A DNA stretch of 64,000 nucleotides from Budorcas taxicolor. Lineage: Eukaryota > Chordata > Mammalia > Artiodactyla > Bovidae. Positions 57,356-64,000 of the stretch are shown one piece after another (positions within the stretch are counted from its first letter, which is position 1; the number at the start of each line of letters is the position of its first letter). The translations under genes and the position numbers were made by a program. The notes under the pieces were generated by a model. That model searched no databases. It saw nothing but the letters and a program-made list of their open reading frames with translations, and was not told the origin of the DNA. The stretch covers positions 16,537,775 to 16,601,774 of the forward strand of contig NC_068935.1 of the NCBI RefSeq assembly GCF_023091745.1, given 5' to 3'.

Positions 57356-57436
57356 ATGAAACTGCGTGGAGTCAGCCTGGCTGCCGGCTTGTCCTTACTG
57401 GCCCTGAGTCTTTGGGGGCAGCCCGCAGAGGCTGCG
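57356..57436 (+). CDS. COL4A5: COL4A5 exon 1 (coding part): collagen alpha-5(IV) signal peptide
   Basis: Start of the gene for the alpha-5 chain of type IV collagen, a secreted basement-membrane protein that forms a3-a4-a5 and a5-a5-a6 trimers. The 27 codons read MKLRGVSLAAGLSLLALSL followed by WGQPAEAA: a short basic start, a hydrophobic core and a small-residue end, which is a typical signal peptide. It matches the human COL4A5 N-terminus as I recall it, except Ser at residue 13 where human has Phe. The exon ends in phase 0 at a strong GTAAGT donor (57437-57442). The next residues of the family (a Cys-containing 7S segment, then Gly-X-Y repeats) lie on exons outside the window. The 5' end of the untranslated region cannot be set from sequence. 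COL4A6 starts in the opposite direction 1.87 kb upstream. Confidence 0.95.
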
Positions 57437-58021
57437 GTAAGTCCTTCCTTCTACACTGCCCCCCCCCCCCCCACCCCGCCCCGCCACCCCATCATCTCGC
57501 TCTCACGCTGAAATCACTTTTCGTCCCTTTTACCTTGCTTTCTCCTGGGCCTTGGCTAGGGAGTCAGATGTGCCTTCAGTTTAGGAAGAAACATTATTTA
57601 CAGCGCTAGTTAACTCAAGCCTTCTCAAGTCCGAGGGAGAGGTTTAAGTGCTTGCTTTCCTGCGGCTAGTTGCTCTGGGGGCAAGAGCAGGACCTGGGGA
57701 GGAGGACGCATGTTAATAGATCACTAGGCTCTGGTGGATATTTAAAACTTTTCCCTACCTGCCGGGTAAGCTTTTCACTAGTTGTGCCCAATCCACACAC
57801 TCTTTCAACTTTGTCGATAGTTTACTATTTTGATTTTTCTAAAATCCAGCTTCCACCAAAGTGTTAAGCGTGCCCCTGAAGTTCTTTCCGTTTGCCTTTT
57901 CCTTAAGCAACAGGAACCTAACCTCACCTCTAGTCAGTAAAGCCTCTGTAGTCTATTTGACATCTTGTTCCAAATGATCAGGTAACATACCAGGAATGGT
58001 TTCAGGCTTCAGGTCTTCTTC

Positions 58022-58052
58022 ATCTCTCTCTCTCTCTCTCTCTTTTTTTTTT
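58022..58052. repeat. (CT)n microsatellite
   Basis: About 22 bases of CT followed by a T-run in COL4A5 intron 1. Confidence 0.9.
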
Positions 58053-59974
58053 CCTTTTTATAAGTTCTAGGTTTTCGTTCTTTACTTTTTTTTTGCTTAC
58101 TAAGGCACCTGAAACAAATCGAGAGTTTGCCCATTACCTATTTAAAGGAAAAGGATTATCTTTTTCAAAGGAGAATGAGTGTTCTGGTTTAAAGGAGAGC
58201 GAAGCAGAGAAGTGAAATGACAGAGCAAAAAGTCCCATTCAGTTTTAGGAATGTAAAATTAAAATCTTAATATATCTCCTATAAGTGTGTCTAGGTAGTC
58301 CCACCCAGTATCCTTCTGGGGGTGAAAGGCAAATCTACAGGAATGAATGACTTTGTCATAGAAAATGTTCTCTAGCCTAAACTCATCCTCCTTAATTTCA
58401 CTTAACCTCTAAATAAGAATTAAGTGTGTGACAAATTATTGAAAAGTTATGTTTGAGTGAACATAATGGGTGGTTTTAAAAACACTTTAATATGAGATCA
58501 TGGCTTAGGCCTTCACATGGTTGAGTGATTGTCAATTCTTTATATGCCACTGCTGTGTTATAGCTTCTATGGGTCCACTTGTAAGTTACCTCTAGCTGTT
58601 CTTCATGCTCAGAATGCCTCAGGTTACGTTGCCTTTCTTCCATCCTCCAGAATGTGTGTACTAAAGGTGTGAAAACTAACCTTCATATTACCTTAACACA
58701 ACATAATGGAAACTCTCCTAAAAAAAAAAAAAAACAGACCATGTATATCAACTATTTTTAATTCCGCTTGCCAGAATTTTTCCTCCATCAAAGTAGACAG
58801 ATGATTTAAAATTGCTATTATGATGCAGAGCTTCTTAATGGGCTAAGGTTTAGCCACGCTGGAGGGCTACAGAACCTTGCATAAAACTACAATTGTGTTG
58901 TTGAAAGTAGTTACTTTCAAAAACATCATCTTGGTGCTAGCAGCATTTGGCCTGAGGGCAAAGATTTTGTGGATGTTTGATTAAATATTTCTCATTTTTT
59001 CTTTTGATGTTACTATTAATAAATGTGCACCAGATACCAATCATACAGGTATGTACAGCTATACTATACCTCAGTTTATATTAAATCATGTTATGTTAAA
59101 AATGAAATTTCTTTTTATGATTGATAAAATTTGGGAGCAAGCTTGTTTTCTTGGACTATTTAATAACTGAGTGTTCATAAAGAAATTACAGTAGATACCA
59201 AGTTTTTTCTCTTTCGTCCTATATGATTTTTATTTATTTTTCTCCTATATAATTTTTAAAGAACATTTTATACTCCATTTCCTTATCATTAGTATATTGT
59301 GCCTGTAATAAAACCAAGCTTGTTTTTTCTGCTTCACGCATTAAAATACTAGTTAGATGAATGTTTTAATCATCTCAAAGATATGAATGGTATCTGCTCT
59401 CCATACTAGTGCTGGGGATATTGGTGACCTGTAGAGTAAACTGGTTGGTAGTGGGACCACTTGTTGACTCAAATAGTCTAGTATTGGAACTTTTACACCA
59501 GGAAGAGCGTTTTTACTTAAATTGCTTTAATGTTTCATAGTTAACTGATTTCATTCTCTCTGAAGTCATGCCAAGTTAGGATATCACAAATATGTGGAAA
59601 ATTTTTTTTTAGGTAGAGAGTTTATCAGATGGAATAAAATAACTCATTCCAAAAGGTTAGCAATAAGGGAAGAAGGCAAATTTAGTTGGAAAGGTCAATT
59701 CTAGTGATGGAAACAATGTATTTTTATGTTAAAGTATTTATGTGACTCTCCATTAATAGGATATAACTTAGATTTATGCCTTGTTTAAACTTCTACTACT
59801 ACTATGCAATTGTTAGTAACTTCGTGTGTGTATGCAGTAGATTTAAATTTACTATCTCCCTTGCGACTAGGAGCAACAGCTTGTTAAGGGTAGCAGTGTG
59901 GTTTGTGGCCATGGAACAATTTTTCCTCTAAAGTGTACTGCTCCATAGGAAGAATTTGTTGACATTGTTATCAA

Positions 59975-60230
59975 AACTTAACATTTTTGCATGTCTCATA
60001 TGTGCCAGGCACTGTGCTAATATGGAAATATACATTACCATGTTTAATCTTCACAACAGACCAATGAAGCATATACTGTTCCCACTTTACTAGTCAGGGA
60101 ACTGCAGATCATAGAGGTTAAGTAATGTGCCCAAATCACGTAGTTAGCAAGTTGTTAAGCTGTAAATTTGAATCCTGGCAGTTTGACTCCAAATTCTTTA
60201 CTCTTAGTGACTGTCCTATACCGCCTCTTT
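59975..60230 (-). mobile_element. MIR SINE, almost full length
   Basis: ATGTGCCAGGCACTGTGCTA, CTTCACAACAGACCAATGAA, AGGTTAAGTAATGTGCCCAA and the tRNA-like end, about 250 bp. The best MIR in the window. Confidence 0.78.
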
Positions 60231-60281
60231 GTATGTGGTCTGTAGAGCTGTATTTGCTGTTCAGAGTATTGGGATCTCTAC

Positions 60282-60308
60282 TACTTTCTTTCTTTCTTTC
60301 TTTCTTTT
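60282..60308. repeat. (CTTT)n microsatellite
   Basis: CTTTCTTTCTTTCTTTCTTT with a short T/A-rich end. Confidence 0.88.
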
Positions 60309-60973
60309 TAATAAAGGGAGACACAGGAGGTGAAATGGCAAATATAATGGGGATTACATCTCTTCCTGCTGATATTAGGAGAAGCATCATGGTATAATGA
60401 AAACAGCTCTGGGCCTAGAATAAAAAGATCAGAATTTGATCTCTATATGTATGTGTATTTATAGAGAGATAATTTAAAAGTACTCTAGAAGCAACTGCTT
60501 GTTGCAGATTCTATGATTTTATATAATTGCATATATAAAAAGTTAGATTTACAAGCCAAGTATAATTTGTGGTAGGAGATTATTTTGAAGAAAAATTTGC
60601 CTTATACTTTCAATTAGTTTTCATAATAATTTTAAATATACTGAAAATTTCAGTAGCATGTATGTCTGTTGTGATAAAACAGAGTAGGTCTGTGGTAGCA
60701 GTTTGCTTAAGTCTTGTGCATGTATTTATATATTGTATCTATCCTGTGTGTAAAAGTATATAACTTTTTCCCTATGTTTTTACTTGGCTTTTTGAAGTTT
60801 GTTTATGCAACACATGAGACTCTATCTTGAGTTAACATTGATAACTTAGTCAAGGTTGTGTCTGCCAGGTTTATGCACTGTAAGTTCACTAGTTTTTCCC
60901 TTTGTAATTACAAAGCAACCAGACTTTGAGACTGTATGGGGCAATATTGTGAGACAGTGTGCATGTCTTGCCT

Positions 60974-61065
60974 TTCTTTTTTTTTTTTATAAATTTATTT
61001 ATTTTAATTGGAGGCTAATTACAATATTGTATTGGTTTTGCCATACATCAACCCGTGGTGGATTC
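60974..61065 (-). mobile_element. Ruminant L1 3' terminus
   Basis: A poly-T run, then TTTATTTTAATTGGAGGCTA and GTATTGGTTTTGCCATACAT. The word CATGTCTTGCCTTTC occurs on both sides (about 60962 and 61065), a target duplication. Confidence 0.83.
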
Positions 61066-61265
61066 ATGTCTTGCCTTTCATCATAGTTTCATCCACTGTT
61101 TTAGCATCTGTTAAGGATTCTAACCTGAGTAATTACTGCTGTGATATTTGCCAAATGGTAATCTTAAGTTTTCAAAAGTTTCTGTATTTATTTATTGAAT
61201 TCTAATGTAGCAAAGAACTTTATGTTCTTTGATATTTGTTTTTATCTATTTATTTATTCAGTAAT

Positions 61266-61331
61266 TAGGCCTGGTGTGCTGCGATTCATGGGGTTGCAAA
61301 GAGTCGGACATGACTGAGCGACTGAACTGAA
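61266..61331 (+). mobile_element. BovB tail fragment
   Basis: About 66 bp: GGCCTGGTGTGCTGCGATTC to GAGCGACTGAACTGAA. Very short but near-consensus. Confidence 0.85.
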
Positions 61332-61424
61332 TTTGTTCATAGTAGTATAGATTTATGGATGCTTGTTTTAGTCTATGAACTTTAATGAATTATGCTATTT
61401 TTACTATTTTTTTTTGAAATTACC

Positions 61425-61790
61425 CTAGATTTGGCCAGTAGAAGCCCCTTCCAGTTGGCTCCGGTGTCCTTTCAATGTGTCTCTATCATTTTTTGAGCAT
61501 TCTTTTACATTCTGGTACCACAAGGTATTCCCAACTCATTTTCTACTTTCACTGCCCCAACCCTGGAATGAGCTATTTTTTCCAAGAAGCTCTGATTCTT
61601 GGAAGCTCTGTTGATTAATGGTATTTAGAGATGGAAATCTGGGTACTTGGCATGCTCATTGCTTCTAGGCCTTCTCAGCAGGCAGAACTAGGGAATATAT
61701 GTATGTATACATAGTCACATACCCACTTCTGTATTTCTTACAGAACCATTAATTTGCACTGATACCTCTCATTCCAGTCCAAGACCACAG
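61425..61790. repeat. Old interspersed repeat, family not assigned
   Basis: The text GGCCAGTAGAAGCCCCTTCC ... CTTGGCATGCTCATTGCTTC ... resembles a common mammalian repeat that I recall but cannot name reliably. Confidence 0.35.
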
Positions 61791-61889
61791 AATAAACATA
61801 CCTCTTTGATGCTACATTATCTTATTGCTTTCTGGTACCTCTCCTCAGTCAATCTCTTAAGAGATTGCCGTCTGTAGTCAGATCTAGAA

Positions 61890-62085
61890 TCTGATTGGAG
61901 GATGCGTGACCTTTTGACAAAGAGTAACTTCTGAGCTTTAATGTCTTTATTAGCAAAAGGGAGCCAGTGGTACACGAATGTCACACATTGTTTTGAGGAT
62001 AAAATGAGAGAAGTTATGTAAAGCATTTAAAATAGTACTTGACATATAGTAAATGCTCAGTAATATTTCAATTAGATTCCATTAT
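61890..62085 (+). mobile_element. MIR SINE
   Basis: ACTTCTGAGCTTTAATGTCT, TTTTGAGGATAAAATGAGAG, GACATATAGTAAATGCTCAG. Confidence 0.72.
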
Positions 62086-62121
62086 CATCATTACAAACTA
62101 TTTATTGACTTGCCATTTCTT

Positions 62122-62270
62122 TTTAAAAAATATTTATTTATTTATTTGGCCACACTGATTCTTTAGTTGCAGCATGTGGAACTTAGTTCTCCAGCCAGGG
62201 ATTGAACCCAGGCCTCCTGCATTGGGAGTTCAAGAGTCTTAACCACTGGCTCATCAGGGAAATCCCGTTG
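62122..62270 (-). mobile_element. CHR-type tRNA SINE
   Basis: Reverse copy: TTTATTTATTTATTTGGCCA ... CAGCCAGGGATTGAACCCAG ... CATCAGGGAAATCCC. Confidence 0.82.
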
Positions 62271-62739
62271 GTTCTCCATCTTGATTAGAGTCTTATGGAC
62301 CCAAATCTTTCCTCAATTTCAGCATAACCCTTACATTCATTCAGCAGATATTTATTCAGCAACTCATAAGTACTTAAGAATTATATTCATGTTTTTCTGT
62401 TTCTACTCTCATGGATATGTACTATCCACAAAATCAATTTGTGCTAGACACTATAGATTAAATAAGATACACTAAGCTCCTTCATGGAGCTTCCATGCTA
62501 GTGAGCATATATAAATAGTTTTGTGAAATTTTCCCTTACTATTATGTCAGTTTCTGATTTTACCCTTCTTTGAATATTTGTCATATTTAGCCTCTTGACT
62601 AGTATCTAAATGTATTTGGTCTTACAAACATTTTGTTTCATGGGATTTTGTCTCTTCTGTTAGATGATAGACTTTTTGAAGCAAGAACTGTATACTTGTT
62701 CATTCATTCAACTGCTTTACATGTTGATTTTGTCTGATA

Positions 62740-63190
62740 ACAAAAAATAATACATGCTTAATGTTGGAAATTTGAAAAAAAGAAAATTATAAAGAAGAAA
62801 ATAAAAATCCACAGTTCTACCAACAGCACAGAAATAATCTGTATTATTGTTTTGAATGATTTTCCTTTTTAATGTATCTAATATTTTCTTTAAAGAGCAA
62901 ATTGGTTAAGATTTTTAAAAAGTTGGGATTACTCTGTATACAATTTTCTGTTAATGTTTTATTTACTTATCCAGCAGTTTCCCATGTTATTAAAATTCTT
63001 AGTTTAAAATTTTTTAAATGATTTCATACAATTTAATTTATACACACCACAATTAATTTACCTGTTCACTTTTATAGACTGTATTTTTAAATTTCAAGGT
63101 TTTTTAGCCATTGCAAGAAATACTGCCATAAACAATTCCTATTCCATATTTTGTATTATTTTGTTACTACTGCCTTCTTCATGGGGAATT
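62740..63190 (+). mobile_element. Old LINE-like sequence
   Basis: AAAAATAATACATGCTTAAT, TATAAAGAAGAAAATAAAAA, TTTCCCATGTTATTAAAATT resemble a known mammalian LINE 3' region; subfamily and orientation are uncertain. Confidence 0.4.
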
Positions 63191-63269
63191 ACTATGTTAG
63201 ATGTCATCCATATCTTTAAAGTCTTTGGTACTTTCAGTAGACTCTGACATTTAGAAAGGTGATAGCAAC

Positions 63270-63440
63270 AGATAATATGATAGCTAACTTTTTTTAGTGG
63301 TTACTATGTTGTACCCTGTGAAGTAGATAATATTATTCCCATTATACGTAGGAGGAATCTGAGGCTCACAGGGTGGTTAAAAAACTACCAGAGGTCACAC
63401 AGTAAGTGATTGAGCAGTTTAGCTCTAGCACATGCTCATG
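63270..63440 (-). mobile_element. MIR SINE
   Basis: GTGAAGTAGATAATATTATT, CTGAGGCTCACAGGGTGG, GGTCACACAGTAAGTGATTG. Confidence 0.7.
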
Positions 63441-64000
63441 AAATTTTATTCAATCCCTGTTTCATTCACAGTAGAAAAATAAGTCATGTTGAAATGTTGA
63501 ATAATTCCCACTACCTTTTCCATGACTAGTCACTTGAATTGATTCTACAGATAGGCTCACCCACCAGTTCATCCTTTAATAACTCTTTAATATGATTGCC
63601 TGGGCCATTCATCCTCAAGGGCCTAAATTTTAATTTTGTAAACCATACACCTTGCTACATTTCTCCCATGTACTGAAGGTGGAACCTGTTCTCCACGAAT
63701 ACCTCCCCCACTGACCTCTTCCTAGCTATAGCAAGGGTATACACACTCCAAACTCACTGACATTCCCCTCCTCCAGGAGAGTTTTGGAATGGATCTGAAA
63801 TGAGAGAATCACCCTCTCTCCCCACCCCCTACCCCATAGCTGCCTATGAGCTTTTACACTTAAATACCTGTGTCTTTGCCTCCTAACATTGTCATTTGCT
63901 TTCATCCTCCCTTAGTGATACTCCAGAATTTTACCCCCATTAATTGCTAATCTGTTTTTCCTACTTTAGGGTGATATTATTCCAGCCCCCATATCCTCTT

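Larger units (their letters stand above)
57437..64000 (+). other. COL4A5: COL4A5 intron 1 (5' part)
   Basis: Begins at the GTAAGT donor and runs off the window. No COL4A5 exon 2 signal (the Ala-Cys-Tyr-Gly-Cys type start of the mature chain) was seen. The first 2.5 kb hold only a C-run (57463-57474), a CT microsatellite and A/T-rich unique DNA. The rest carries a few mostly old repeats, listed separately. Confidence 0.85.

Noticed and set aside
57157..57609. 150-codon plus-strand frame over COL4A5 exon 1
   Set aside because: It reads exon 1 in another frame and runs through the splice donor; no similarity recognised.
1..64000. CRISPR arrays, operons, prophage or other prokaryotic systems
   Set aside because: No evenly spaced short direct repeats or gene clusters. 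All evidence points to mammalian nuclear DNA, so no novel defence or mobile system is claimed.

Overview
The window is nuclear DNA of a ruminant, most likely a bovid. It is dense in BovB (RTE-type) LINEs, Bov-tA and Bov-A2 SINEs, CHR-type tRNA SINEs and young ruminant L1 copies, and it also carries old mammalian MIR, L2, MLT1, Tigger1, hAT and mariner relics. Cattle is plausible, but the species cannot be fixed from sequence alone.

The only genes recognised are the head-to-head 5' ends of two basement-membrane collagen genes that lie side by side on the X chromosome in mammals. COL4A6 runs on the minus strand: coding exon 1 is at 55475-55485 (MHPG start) and exon 2 at 55234-55285, separated by a 189-bp GT-AG intron. 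COL4A5 runs on the plus strand: its signal-peptide exon 1 is at 57356-57436 and ends at a GTAAGT donor. The two start codons are about 1.87 kb apart, and this stretch is the shared divergent promoter region. The products are the alpha-6 and alpha-5 chains of type IV collagen, which assemble with each other in the a5-a5-a6 network.

All of 1-55233 appears to be COL4A6 intron 2, and all of 57437-64000 is the start of COL4A5 intron 1. No further exon was found in either.

Layout of the intronic DNA: (1) 1-18.3 kb is a deep nest. An ancient reverse-oriented L1 is split by a Tigger1 transposon, a full-length ruminant L1 (6109-15168, 17-bp target duplication) and a 5'-truncated BovB (15226-16497). 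Each of the first two carries further insertions. A nearly full-length BovB (985-4085) lies at the left edge. (2) 18-34 kb holds scattered SINEs, an L2, a hAT element with 8-bp target duplications, and two related solo LTRs. (3) 34-36 kb holds an ERV1-type solo LTR with a 4-bp target duplication and a 5'-inverted L1. (4) 36-53 kb is mainly Bov-tA insertions, plus two mariner-derived miniature elements and MIR/L2 relics. (5) 53.3-57.4 kb is nearly free of recognised repeats and contains the promoter and exons. (6) 57.4-64 kb is COL4A5 intron 1 with few, mostly old repeats.

No new biological system was found. The most useful observations are the collagen gene pair, a possible decayed alternative first exon of COL4A6, and several well-resolved nested or rearranged transposable elements. 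Open reading frames outside the collagen exons are retroelement remnants or chance frames.
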